Assembly: GCA_902777335.1 (NCBI GenBank) | Contig: CACYTF010000023.1 | Span: 1 to 42,790, forward strand | Length of the DNA stretch: 42,790 nt | Direction: 5' to 3' | Source: an uncultured Eubacteriales bacterium | GTDB lineage: Bacteria; Bacillota; Clostridia; Christensenellales; Aristaeellaceae | Shown: positions 24,177 to 31,489 of the stretch, in pieces | How positions within the stretch are numbered: position 1 is the first letter of the stretch | How the letters are laid out: each line of letters begins with the position of its first letter | The notes under the pieces: model-generated | Databases searched by the model: none | Told to the model about the DNA's origin: nothing | The model's input: only the letters and a program-made list of their open reading frames with translations | Translations under genes and position numbers: made by a program

Positions 24177-25163
24177 ATGCGCCTGTGGGATCTCTATTCT
24201 CCGGCTGTTCCGCCTTTCGTCGCGGAAGCCATGGAAGTGCCGGAGATGCGGCGCCTTCAAAGGGTGGGCATGAATTGCGGGTGCGAATACACATCGTTCC
24301 CGCTGTTTCAGCGCATCCAGGAGCCATACTCCCGCTTTGACCACAGCGTGGGCGTGGCGCTGCTGGTTTGGCGGTTCACGGGGGATGTCCGGCAGACGCT
24401 GGCGGGATTGTTTCATGACATCGCGACGCCCTGCTTTGCGCATGTGGTGGATTTCATGCTGGGCGACAGCATGACCCAGGAGGCGACGGAGGACGGAACG
24501 CGGGCGATGATTGAACGATCCGCCGGCATTCAGGGCGTTCTGCGCAAGCATGGGCTCTCGACCGACGATGTGGCCGACTATCACAAATACCCTGTCGCGG
24601 ACAACGACAGCCCTTGCCTGTCGGCGGACCGCCTGGAGTATACGCTGGGAAACCTGGTGAACTACCGGTTGATCACCCGCGACAGGGCAAAGTGGATGTT
24701 GGACGCGCTGACGGTTCTTCAGGATGAGAACGGGCAGGATGAGCTGGGCTTTGTGAGCCTGGAAGCGGCGCTCACATTCGCTGGCGGCACCCTGAATATG
24801 GGAAGGATATACGTCTGTGAGCCGGACCGCTTCTCCATGCAGACGCTTGCGGAAATGCTGGCGAGGGCCAGGGACGCCGGCGTGATCACCATGGAGGACC
24901 TCTGGCGCGACGAGCCGTATGTGATCGAAAAACTGTGTATGGACGGGCGGTTTGCGGACGAATGGCACCGCTACAGACGGTACAGGGAAATCAAACATGG
25001 GGAAGGCGGGATCGTCGTACACGCGAAAAAGCGGTACATAGACCCGCTGCTGCGCGGCCAAGGCCGCGTCAGCCGGCTGGACAGCGCCTTCAAAGGCCGC
25101 GTCGATTCCTTTCTGGCGGATTCGCAGGATGAACCGATGATCGGCGTCGCCTCGCCGGTCTGA
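24177..25163 (+). CDS. HD-domain phosphohydrolase
   Basis: 328 residues. The metal-binding HD set is visible: His in YSRFDHSVGVA (about 53-63) and HD in GLFHDIATPCFAH (about 80-92), with Asp in LSADRLEYTLG. This matches dGTPase-like or YpgQ-type nucleotide or phosphate-ester hydrolases. ATG 24177 follows AGGAGGT; an in-frame GTG at 24168 lies inside that site. Substrate unknown. Confidence 0.75.
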   Translation: MRLWDLYSPAVPPFVAEAMEVPEMRRLQRVGMNCGCEYTSFPLFQRIQEPYSRFDHSVGVALLVWRFTGDVRQTLAGLFHDIATPCFAHVVDFMLGDSMTQEATEDGTRAMIERSAGIQGVLRKHGLSTDDVADYHKYPVADNDSPCLSADRLEYTLGNLVNYRLITRDRAKWMLDALTVLQDENGQDELGFVSLEAALTFAGGTLNMGRIYVCEPDRFSMQTLAEMLARARDAGVITMEDLWRDEPYVIEKLCMDGRFADEWHRYRRYREIKHGEGGIVVHAKKRYIDPLLRGQGRVSRLDSAFKGRVDSFLADSQDEPMIGVASPV

Positions 25164-25213
25164 GGGCGGGCTGCCTCCCAAGCGCGGGGGAATCCAAAAG
25201 CCGCAGATCAAGA

Positions 25214-25254
25214 GCAAGCGCCCGGGAGGAATCGCTTTCCTCCCGGGCGCTTGC
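25214..25254. terminator. terminator after the HD hydrolase gene
   Basis: 17-bp perfect stem (arms 25214-25230 and 25238-25254, GC-rich) with loop ATCGCTT. The T run is short (GGTTTA). Confidence 0.7.
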
Positions 25255-25274
25255 GGTTTAATGCTGTTCTGCGA

Positions 25275-25559
25275 TCAGCCCCTGTCCGGAACGATGAACG
25301 CCAGGGTGTCCAGCACGGCGCTGATCTGGTCGTCGCGCTCCATGGCGACCGTTTCGTCTTCGATCTTGTCGACGTGGACCAGTATGGACAGCGTCTCGTC
25401 GTCGATGAGGTCAAACGCGCCGACACCGGACCGGGCCAGCGCCTCACAGACGTGACCGCCCACGCCGCCGATACCGAACACCGCCACGCGGGAGGCGGCC
25501 AATGTATCCATGGCAGGCCGGCCCAGGAGCGGCTGTGTGCGGGAAAACTGATTGAGCAT
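25275..25559 (-). pseudogene. truncated TcdA/ThiF-like protein fused to unknown tail
   Basis: 94 residues. Residues 1-53 match the N-terminus of tRNA threonylcarbamoyladenosine dehydratase (TcdA/YgdL): MLNQFSRTQPLLGRPAMDTL, nucleotide loop FGIGGVGGHVCEALARSGVG, then FDLIDD. The expected continuation with the catalytic Cys is missing; instead a foreign tail (SILVHVDKIEDETVAMERDD) runs to the stop. AAGGAGCG before ATG. Open but almost surely not a functional dehydratase. Confidence 0.6.
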
Positions 25560-25594
25560 CTATCTACGCTCCTTGTAATATCTACTGCAGTAAT

Positions 25595-25633
25595 CATATA
25601 TCCTATAATCCTAATAGGTCAATAGGATATATG
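25595..25633. promoter_or_regulatory. operator-like palindrome between tcdA remnant and rrf2
   Basis: CATATATCCTAT (25595-25606) and ATAGGATATATG (25622-25633) are perfect 12-bp inverted arms. On the minus strand a promoter TTGACC, 18 bases, TATGAT overlaps them. The inner sequence CCTAATAGGTCAA resembles the sites at 28136 and 26791. Probably bound by the adjacent Rrf2 regulator. Confidence 0.55.
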
Positions 25634-25662
25634 AACTTTTTACAGTTTGTCCATACCTGGAC

Positions 25663-25691
25663 TTGAAAACCCTGTTTCCTTTCGGTATAAT
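25663..25691 (+). promoter_or_regulatory. sigma-A promoter of the rrf2 gene
   Basis: TTGAAA at 25663-25668, 17-base spacer, TATAAT at 25686-25691. Confidence 0.7.
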
Positions 25692-25720
25692 AGGATTAAA
25701 TCTTCGTGGGGGGCGATGTC

Positions 25721-26173
25721 ATGATTTCGACGAGAGGGCGCTATGCGCTGCGCGTCATGCTGGATCTGGCCGAGCAGAATTCCGACAGCTTTGTGCCGCT
25801 GAACGAAATCGCTCAGCGGCAGGAAATATCCATCAAGTATCTGGAACTCATCCTCAAAACACTGGTGCAGCATGGGTTGTTGAAGGGGCATCGCGGCAAG
25901 GGTGGCGGCTATAAGCTCACGCGCGCGCCGGAGGATTACACCGTGGGCGAGATCCTCGAGCTCACGGAGGGCACCCTTGCGACCGTCGCCTGCCTCGCGC
26001 CCGGCGCGGAAAATTGCCCAAGGCAGGCGCATTGCCGAACGCTTCCCATGTGGCGCCGATTTGACGCGATGGTTCACGACTTCTTCTTTGGAATGACCTT
26101 AAGGGATTTGATGAATGAAGCGTCGGCACAGGATCATGGCGACCATCATCTGTACAGTCCCTTGCTGAAATAG
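25721..26173 (+). CDS. Rrf2 family transcriptional regulator
   Basis: 150 residues. Winged helix MISTRGRYALRVMLDLAEQN with IKYLELILKTLVQHGLLKGH and RGKGGGYKLTR, the hallmark of Rrf2/IscR/CymR. Three Cys follow the pattern of iron-sulfur binding members (ACLAPGAENCPRQAHC, about residues 90-105). Neighbouring remnants of cysteine synthase, cystine transporter and D-cysteine desulfhydrase point to a CymR/IscR-like control of cysteine or Fe-S metabolism. The GGGGGGCGATG region is its ribosome binding site. Confidence 0.85.
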   Translation: MISTRGRYALRVMLDLAEQNSDSFVPLNEIAQRQEISIKYLELILKTLVQHGLLKGHRGKGGGYKLTRAPEDYTVGEILELTEGTLATVACLAPGAENCPRQAHCRTLPMWRRFDAMVHDFFFGMTLRDLMNEASAQDHGDHHLYSPLLK

Positions 26174-26370
26174 CGATCCCCCCTGTCAGGAAACACCACC
26201 ACGATGTTTCCCCGGGCGCCACCCAAGATCAGCTTCTTCGCGGCCGCCAGCGCCCCGCCCGAGGAAGACCCGGCGAAAATGCCTTCTGTGCGCGCCAGCG
26301 TGCGCGCGGCCTGGAAAGCCTCGTTGTCCGTGACCTTGATGACCTGATCCACCAGCGACATATCCATCGT
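26146..26370 (-). pseudogene. 3' remnant of cysteine synthase
   Basis: C-terminal part of an O-acetylserine sulfhydrylase-like PLP enzyme: MSLVDQVIKVTDNEAFQAAR, TEGIFAGSSSGGALAAAKKL, IVVVFPDRGDRYFSKGLY. The PLP lysine and the N-terminal half are gone. At about 26370 it joins, out of frame, an ABC ATPase fragment. Overlaps the end of the rrf2 gene. Confidence 0.65.
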
Positions 26371-26525
26371 ATCTCCAGCAGGTTGATGCAGCGCAAAAGC
26401 GTCGTCTTGCCGGAGCCGGAGGGGCCGACCAGCACCGTGGTTTTGTGCGCCTCGATCGTAAGCGAGACGCCCTTCAGCACGTGGTTGTCGCCGAAGGTCT
26501 TTTGTATGTCCTTCACGTAGTACAT
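26371..26525 (-). pseudogene. 5' remnant of an amino acid ABC transporter ATPase
   Basis: MYYVKDIQKTFGDNHVLKGV and VLVGPSGSGKTTLLRCINLL, the start and Walker A of a GlnQ/TcyC-type ATPase. It breaks off after LLE where cysteine synthase sequence begins. The remainder of the ATPase and the front of the synthase were lost in one deletion. Confidence 0.65.
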
Positions 26526-26535
26526 CGCGCTCGCC

Positions 26536-26766
26536 TCACTTTCCCACGCGCAGCTTCCGCTCGCAGAGCTTCTGGACGCCGTTCAGGATCGTGCAGAACA
26601 TCAGGTAGATCAGCGCCGCCTCGGAGTAGATCAGCAGGTATTTGAGCGAGCTCGCCGCGAACTCCTGCGCCTTGCGGAACATCTCGGTGATCATGATGTT
26701 CGAGGCCAGCGACGTGTCCTTCAAGGCAAGGGCAAGCGACAAAATCACGGCAATAATCTTCTTCAT
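26536..26766 (-). pseudogene. in-frame fusion of binding-protein signal peptide and permease end
   Basis: 76 residues. MKKIIAVILSLALAL is the signal sequence of a solute-binding protein; from residue 16 on the sequence is the last part of an amino acid ABC permease (KDTSLASNIMITEMFRKAQE ... LCERKLRVGK). A deletion removed the rest of the binding protein and most of the permease. GGAGG site and promoter intact, so a small membrane protein could still be made. Confidence 0.65.
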
Positions 26767-26790
26767 GGCGGTTTCCTCCGTTCTCATCTT

Positions 26791-26807
26791 CCTACTAAGT
26801 AAATAGG
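26791..26807. promoter_or_regulatory. operator-like site at the decayed cystine operon
   Basis: On the minus strand CCTATTTACTTAGTAGG, which matches CCTATTGACCTATTAGG (within 25595-25633) at 14 of 17 positions. It lies just downstream of the -10 box. Confidence 0.5.
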
Positions 26808-26815
26808 TTGAAGCT

Positions 26816-26844
26816 GTTATAGGCCATTGCCCGTTAAGATTCAA
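26816..26844 (-). promoter_or_regulatory. promoter of the decayed cystine-type transporter operon
   Basis: Minus strand TTGAAT (26839-26844), 17-base spacer, TATAAC (26816-26821). Confidence 0.55.
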
Positions 26845-26888
26845 GCATAATCCGCCCTGGATCGTTATTGCATTTGTCTGTTCCCGAT

Positions 26889-27035
26889 CATAGAATGGCC
26901 GCGCTGCTGGCGGATGTCGAAGGGGGAAACATCAAAAGGGGAGACAACGTGCTGTTCTGGCATACGGGCGGCGCGACCGCGCTGTTTGCCGAGCCTGAGA
27001 TCCTGGGGAGCATCCTGGAGAATCGGGGAATTTGA
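26889..27035 (+). pseudogene. 3' remnant of D-cysteine desulfhydrase
   Basis: HRMAALLADVEGGNIKRGDN and VLFWHTGGATALFAEPEILG match the end of PLP-dependent D-cysteine desulfhydrase/ACC-deaminase-type proteins. An ATG at 26895 is internal. The front is missing. Confidence 0.6.
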
Positions 27036-27045
27036 TGAATGAACG

Positions 27046-27086
27046 GAAACGGGACGGCGCCTCGATCCGAGGCGCCGTCCCGTTTC
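27046..27086. terminator. bidirectional terminator
   Basis: 19-bp perfect stem GAAACGGGACGGCGCCTCG (27046-27064) with its complement at 27068-27086 and a 3-base loop. It ends the leftward binding-protein gene and the rightward desulfhydrase remnant. Confidence 0.8.
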
Positions 27087-27099
27087 TGTGCACCGGGCG

Positions 27100-27927
27100 T
27101 TATTCGATCACGCCGCCCTCGACCACCAGGTTGTCCGGGTCGACCGCGTCGCCGTAGACGTCCTTCAGCGTGGCGTCGTAATCCGCGTGGAAGAACTGCT
27201 CCTCGGCCAGCTTGACGATCTCATCGTCGATGTAGGCCAGCACGGTGTCGTTGCCCTTCTGCACCGCCGGGGCGATGGTGTCCAGGCTGCCCAGGGTCTC
27301 GACGCCCACGGTGAAGCCGGGGTTCTCGATGGCCCAGGCCAGCACCTCGGTGTTGTCGGTGGACAGCGCGTCGCCGCGGCCGTCCAGCAGCGCGTTGAAG
27401 GTCTCGGTGTAGGTGTCGAACTTCAAGAGGTTCACTTCCGGCTCGTTGGCGGTGAACCAGGTCTCGGCGGTGGTGCCCTTGGACACGATCAGCGTCTTGC
27501 CGCGCAGGTCCTCCACGGAGGTGATCAGCGCCGCGTCCGGGCTGACCACGCCCAGGGCCACCTTCATGTAGGGCAGCGCGAAGTCCACCACCTCGGCGCG
27601 CTCGGGCGTCACGGTGAAGTTCGCCAGGATGATGTCCACCTTGGCGCTGGTCAGGTATTCCACGCGGTTGGGCGCGTCCACGCTCACAAGCTCCAGCGCC
27701 ACGCCCAAATCCTCCGCCAGGCGGCGGGCGAAGTACACGTCGTAGCCCTGGTATTCGCCGAATTCATCCACGTAGCCGAAGGGCTTCTTGTCCGAGAACA
27801 CGCCGATCACGAGCTTGCCGCTCTCTTTGATCTCGTCGAGGGTGCGGGCCTGCGCGTCGGCAAAGGCCGCGGTGATGAGGGACAGGGTCAGGATCAGGGC
27901 AACAAACAGCGCAACAATCTTTTTCAT
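27100..27927 (-). CDS. amino acid (likely cyst(e)ine) ABC transporter binding protein
   Basis: 275 residues from ATG 27927 (AGGAGAATC upstream). Signal peptide MKKIVALFVALILTLSLITA to about residue 23, then a family 3 solute-binding protein: LDEIKESGKLVIGVFSDKKP, PFGYVDEFGEYQGYDVYFAR, VDIILANFTVTPERAEVVDF and KGTTAETWF. In Gram-positives it would be tethered or released outside the membrane and deliver substrate to the permease pair encoded upstream. No lipobox Cys was seen. Control by a Cys-codon attenuator in its leader argues for cystine or cysteine as substrate. Confidence 0.8.
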   Translation of the reverse strand: MKKIVALFVALILTLSLITAAFADAQARTLDEIKESGKLVIGVFSDKKPFGYVDEFGEYQGYDVYFARRLAEDLGVALELVSVDAPNRVEYLTSAKVDIILANFTVTPERAEVVDFALPYMKVALGVVSPDAALITSVEDLRGKTLIVSKGTTAETWFTANEPEVNLLKFDTYTETFNALLDGRGDALSTDNTEVLAWAIENPGFTVGVETLGSLDTIAPAVQKGNDTVLAYIDDEIVKLAEEQFFHADYDATLKDVYGDAVDPDNLVVEGGVIE

Positions 27928-27966
27928 GGTGATTCTCCTTTTCTTTGAGTCGTTCGGTTTGGCAAA

Positions 27967-28019
27967 AAACCGGCGGGGCAGGTTGGACGAATCGCGCATC
28001 CAATCTGCCCCGCCGGTTT
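27967..28019 (-). terminator. leader terminator of the binding-protein gene
   Basis: 21-bp stem (arms 27967-27987 and 27999-28019, one mismatch) with an 11-base loop, followed on the minus strand by six T's. It sits between the leader peptide and the gene it controls, so read-through must be regulated. Confidence 0.85.
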
Positions 28020-28036
28020 CCGCCTTTGCCTGCATG

Positions 28037-28108
28037 CTAAGACGGCCGACAGGTCGATGGACGACGCCCGCGGCACATACAACACATGCAGGACTGGATC
28101 GTGAACAT
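28037..28108 (-). CDS. cysteine-rich attenuator leader peptide, 23 aa
   Basis: MFTIQSCMCCMCRGRRPS then TCRPS. Five of 23 codons are Cys, four of them within six codons. AGGAGG lies 8 bases before ATG, and the consensus promoter is about 45 bases upstream. CATGCAGG on the plus strand within codons 6-8 (28085-28092) is complementary to the eight bases right after the stop (28029-28036), and the terminator hairpin follows. Ribosome stalling at Cys codons when Cys-tRNA is low would be expected to change leader folding and allow transcription of the transporter gene. Confidence 0.75.
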   Translation of the reverse strand: MFTIQSCMCCMCRGRRPSTCRPS

Positions 28109-28135
28109 GCCGGACGCCTCCTTCCATCTTCCATT

Positions 28136-28148
28136 AACCTATCAGGTT
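28136..28148. promoter_or_regulatory. palindrome at the transcription start of the Cys leader
   Basis: AACCTATCAGGTT. With the next bases (CCTATCAGGTTGA) it resembles CCTAATAGGTCAA at the rrf2 region. Could be a second, repressor-based layer of control, or a 5' hairpin in the mRNA. Confidence 0.45.
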
Positions 28149-28154
28149 GATGTG

Positions 28155-28183
28155 ATTATATCCGCTCCCAAACCGTTTGTCAA
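28155..28183 (-). promoter_or_regulatory. consensus sigma-A promoter of the Cys leader and binding-protein gene
   Basis: Minus strand TTGACA (28178-28183), exactly 17 bases, TATAAT (28155-28160). Lies directly after the stop of the ATPase gene. Confidence 0.85.
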
Positions 28184-28188
28184 TGGGT

Positions 28189-28935
28189 TTACGGTTTTTT
28201 TACCGATGTGAACTCGAACGTGTCCAGGAACTGCCGGGCGCGCTCGGTGGTGGGGTGGTGGAAGAAATCGGCGGGCTTGCCCTCCTCGACGATGTTTCCG
28301 TTCTCGAGGAACAGCACCCGGTCCGCCACGGCCTCGGCAAAGCGCATCTCGTGGGTCACGATCAGCATGGTCATGCCATCCCGCGCCAGGTCGAGCACCA
28401 CGTTCAGCACCTCCCGCACCATCTCGGGGTCCAGCGCCGCGGTGATCTCGTCCAGCAGCAGCATGCGGGGGTGCATCATCATGGCCCGCACCAGCGCCAC
28501 GCGCTGCTTCTGTCCGCCGGAGAGCTGTCGGGGCAGCGCGTGCAGCTTGTCCTCAAGGCCCACGCGCCGAAGCGCCTGCCGCGCCTCTTCCTCCACCTGG
28601 GCCTTCGGGCGCTTCAGCGCCTTCACCGGCCCCAGCGAAAGGTTTTCCAGCACGTCCATGTGGGGGAACAGGTCGTAGCTCTGGAACACCATGCCGATCT
28701 GGCGGCGCACCTCCACCAGGTTCCCCGCGGAGATGGGCTTGCCGTCCAGCAAAATCTCGCCGCCGTCCGGCTGCTCCAGGCCGTTCACGCACCGCAGCAG
28801 CGTGCTCTTGCCGCAGCCGCTGGGGCCGACCACCACGATGACCTCGCCCTCCCGCACGGACAGGGAAATGCCGTCCAGCACGCCGTTGCCGTCGAAGCTC
28901 TTCTTCAGATTCCGTATTTCAAGAACGTTTTCCAT
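28189..28935 (-). CDS. amino acid ABC transporter ATP-binding protein
   Basis: 248 residues, full-length GlnQ/TcyC type. Walker A VVGPSGCGKSTLLRCVNGLE, Q-loop GMVFQSYDLFPHMDVLENL, signature LSGGQKQRVALVRAM, Walker B MLLLDEITAALDPEM and switch VTHEMRFAEAVADR. GGGAGGCG before ATG. Drives the permease pair encoded just upstream. Confidence 0.85.
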   Translation of the reverse strand: MENVLEIRNLKKSFDGNGVLDGISLSVREGEVIVVVGPSGCGKSTLLRCVNGLEQPDGGEILLDGKPISAGNLVEVRRQIGMVFQSYDLFPHMDVLENLSLGPVKALKRPKAQVEEEARQALRRVGLEDKLHALPRQLSGGQKQRVALVRAMMMHPRMLLLDEITAALDPEMVREVLNVVLDLARDGMTMLIVTHEMRFAEAVADRVLFLENGNIVEEGKPADFFHHPTTERARQFLDTFEFTSVKKP

Positions 28936-28953
28936 GCCGCGCCTCCCGTCTCG

Positions 28954-29622
28954 TCAGGCCCATCGCTTTTCCAGCCAGCCCGCCGCCAACGATATGGGCC
29001 AGCAGGCGAAGAAGTACAGGAAGAACACCGCGCCGTAGACCCACACCGCGCCCTGGGGGGCGTCGTAGCGGGCGGCGTCGATGATCTGGCTGCCCACCTT
29101 CAGAACCTCCACCACGCCGATGAGCATCACCAGCGACGTGGTCTTGATCATGCGGGTCGCCAGGTTGATGGCCTGGGGGATCAGCCGCCGCGCCGCCTGC
29201 GGCAGCAGCACGTAGCGCCAGGTCTGGCCCCGCGTGAGCCCCAGGGCCGCGCTGCTCTCCCGCTGGTGGACGGGAATGGAGGTGATCGCGCCGCGCACCA
29301 AATCGCCCATTTCGCCCGCGCCCCAGAAGGTGAACACGATCACCGCCGCGGCCTCGCCGGAGAGCTGCAGGTTGAACGCCTTTGCCATGCCGAAGTACAC
29401 TAAAAACAGCAGCACCAGCTGCGGCACGATGCGCACCGTCTCCAGCCACAGCCGCATTGCGGCGCGTATGACCGGGTTCTTCAGCGTCATCAGCACGCCC
29501 GCCAGCAGCCCCAGCGCCACGGAGAGGGCCACCGACACCAGCGACAGCTCCAGCGTCACGCCCAGGCCGCCCAGCAGCCGCTGGAGGTTGTTGCCCTTAA
29601 ACAGCACCGCCAAATCCCGCAT
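28954..29622 (-). CDS. amino acid ABC transporter permease 2
   Basis: 222 residues from ATG 29622 (AAGGAGG upstream), overlapping the end of permease 1 by 26 bases. HisM/GlnP type with about five helices; the EAA loop that contacts the ATPase reads QRESSAALGLTRGQTWRYVL. Forms a heterodimer with permease 1 in the membrane. Confidence 0.85.
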   Translation of the reverse strand: MRDLAVLFKGNNLQRLLGGLGVTLELSLVSVALSVALGLLAGVLMTLKNPVIRAAMRLWLETVRIVPQLVLLFLVYFGMAKAFNLQLSGEAAAVIVFTFWGAGEMGDLVRGAITSIPVHQRESSAALGLTRGQTWRYVLLPQAARRLIPQAINLATRMIKTTSLVMLIGVVEVLKVGSQIIDAARYDAPQGAVWVYGAVFFLYFFACWPISLAAGWLEKRWA

Positions 29623-30262
29623 GGCGCAGCCTCCTTTCCAGCAGCGAAAACGCGACGGACAGCGGCAGCAGCAGCGCCAGGTACGCAAGCGTCAGCATCA
29701 AGAGCGCCTCGTCCGTTCGGTAGTACATGCCGATCAAATCCTTGGCCACGTACATCAGATCCGCCAGCGCCACGGCGCTGAACACGCTGGTCTCCTTGAT
29801 CAGGAACACGGCGTTCGCGCCGATGGAGGGGATCGCCGTGGCCAGCGCCTGCGGCAGGATCACGTAGCGCATGTTCTGCATCGGCGTCAGCCCCAGGCAG
29901 AGCCCGGACTCGTGCTGCGCGGTGTCCACGGCCTCCAGCCCGCTGCGCAGGCTCTCCGCCATGTACGCGCCGCCCAGGAAGGTCAGGCCCACGATGGCGC
30001 AGGTCTCCGCGCTCAGCTTCACGCCGATCTTCGGCAGGCCGAAGTACAGGAAGAACAGCTGCACCAGCAGCGGCGTGTTGCGCGCCAGTTCGATGTAGAC
30101 GCCCGCGACCCTGCGCAGCACGGGAATTCTGAACTGCCGCGCCAGGCAGCACAGCGCGCCGACCGCCAGCGAAAAAACGATGCCCGCCGCGCCCAGGCGC
30201 AGCGTCAGCCCCGCCGCCCTGACGTACATCGGCAGGAATCTGCGCAAGAATTCGGTATCCAC
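29597..30262 (-). CDS. amino acid ABC transporter permease 1
   Basis: 221 residues, GTG start with GGAGGGGG upstream. HisQ/GlnP-type membrane protein: VYIELARNTPLLVQLFFLYF, then GLEAVDTAQHESGLCLGLTP with EAA loop MQNMRYVILPQALATAIPSI. Only 41 bases follow the ATP-grasp gene, so both may share the promoter upstream of the esterase gene. Confidence 0.85.
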   Translation of the reverse strand: MDTEFLRRFLPMYVRAAGLTLRLGAAGIVFSLAVGALCCLARQFRIPVLRRVAGVYIELARNTPLLVQLFFLYFGLPKIGVKLSAETCAIVGLTFLGGAYMAESLRSGLEAVDTAQHESGLCLGLTPMQNMRYVILPQALATAIPSIGANAVFLIKETSVFSAVALADLMYVAKDLIGMYYRTDEALLMLTLAYLALLLPLSVAFSLLERRLRHAGFGGAV

Positions 30263-30303
30263 CGGTCAATCCCCCTCCGTCCTGTCATGCCCTTCGGGGA
30301 GCG

Positions 30304-31485
30304 TCACCCCTGCACCCATTCGATAAAAGCCTCGACCTCCCCGAAGGTGCGCAGCTTCGCCGTGTACATGTACCGGCCCATCTGCGGCCAGTTCATCGGG
30401 GGCATCTCCTCCTGCATCACCATGTCCGCGCCGTAGCGGGCCATGATCTCGTCATGCGTGCGGGCGTAGGTGTGGCCGTCCTTGCGGCTGGCGTAGACGC
30501 AGTAAAAGTGCTCCGCCGGCTCCGGGAGCCGCCGTTCGTCGAAGGCCGCCATGTCGGCGTAGATCCTGTATACGTCGGTGGAGTGGGCGAAGTCCATCAT
30601 GTCCGGGGTGTAGCCGCCCGCCGGGCGCATGTTGACCTCCAGCGCCACGAAGTCCCCGACCTCGCCCAGGCCCTTGCGGGCCTTCGTCAGCCGGAAGAAC
30701 TCCAGGTGCACGAAGCGCCGGTCCACGCCGAAGGCCTTGACGGTCCTGCGGCCCAGCGCGCGCAGACCCTCCGGCACGTCCGGGCAGGTGTAGTACATCA
30801 GGTCCAGGTCCTTCACGACGATGTCCATCACCGGCGGCCAGACCGTCATGCTCTCAAACAGCGGTTCGCACTTCGAATCGACGATGGCGTCGTAGGAGCA
30901 GATGATGCCCTCGATGAACTCCTCCATCACGTAGGGCACGGCGGGCAGGTGGTCGTAGAAGGCGTTGAGATCGGCGTCGCTCTCCAGCTTCCAGGTGTTG
31001 GTGGCCCCGACGCCCACGTCGGGCTTGACGATGACGGGATAGCCCACCTCGTCGATGAACGCGCGGGCGGCCTCGCGGGTGGAGACCACGTGCTGCCGGG
31101 CGGTGGGGATGCCGGCGTCCAGATACAGCCGCTTCATCAGCGACTTCTCCTTGATGAAGCCGATGCGGTCGGACTGTATGCCGGTTTTCACGTTGAAGTC
31201 GGTGCGCAGCCGGGCGTCCTGCTCCAGCCAGTATTCGTTCATGGACTCGATCCAGTCGATCTTCCCGTACTTGAACGCGAAAAACGCCACCGCGCGGTAG
31301 ACCTGGTCGTAGTCCTCCAGGCTGTCCACCTTGTAGTACTCGGTCAGCGCCCCCTTCAGCGGCGCCTCGAGGCCGTCGTAGGGAGAATCGCCGATGCCCA
31401 GCACGTTCACGCCGTTGCCCTTCAGCCGGTCGCAGAACTGCCAGTAGGTGTGGGGGAAGTTCGGGGAGATAAATACGAAGTTCAT
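30304..31485 (-). CDS. ATP-grasp domain ligase
   Basis: 393 residues from ATG 31485. N-terminal pre-ATP-grasp fold (MNFVFISPNFPHTYWQFCDR), ATP-binding strand VGYPVIVKPDVGVGATNTWK (Lys ligand), hinge VPYVMEEFIEG, and metal-binding ALEVNMRPAGGYTPDMMDFA (Glu-Asn pair). Forms a C-N bond via an acyl phosphate, as in amino acid ligases or carbamoyl-phosphate-synthase-like proteins. Starts 4 bases after the esterase gene; the two are often neighbours in Firmicutes genomes (from memory). Product unknown. Confidence 0.75.
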   Translation of the reverse strand: MNFVFISPNFPHTYWQFCDRLKGNGVNVLGIGDSPYDGLEAPLKGALTEYYKVDSLEDYDQVYRAVAFFAFKYGKIDWIESMNEYWLEQDARLRTDFNVKTGIQSDRIGFIKEKSLMKRLYLDAGIPTARQHVVSTREAARAFIDEVGYPVIVKPDVGVGATNTWKLESDADLNAFYDHLPAVPYVMEEFIEGIICSYDAIVDSKCEPLFESMTVWPPVMDIVVKDLDLMYYTCPDVPEGLRALGRRTVKAFGVDRRFVHLEFFRLTKARKGLGEVGDFVALEVNMRPAGGYTPDMMDFAHSTDVYRIYADMAAFDERRLPEPAEHFYCVYASRKDGHTYARTHDEIMARYGADMVMQEEMPPMNWPQMGRYMYTAKLRTFGEVEAFIEWVQG

Positions 31486-31489
31486 GCCA

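Noticed and set aside
26778..26844. longer N-terminus of the binding-protein/permease fusion
   Set aside because: It would pass through the promoter and operator-like site; the ATG at 26766 has the GGAGG site.
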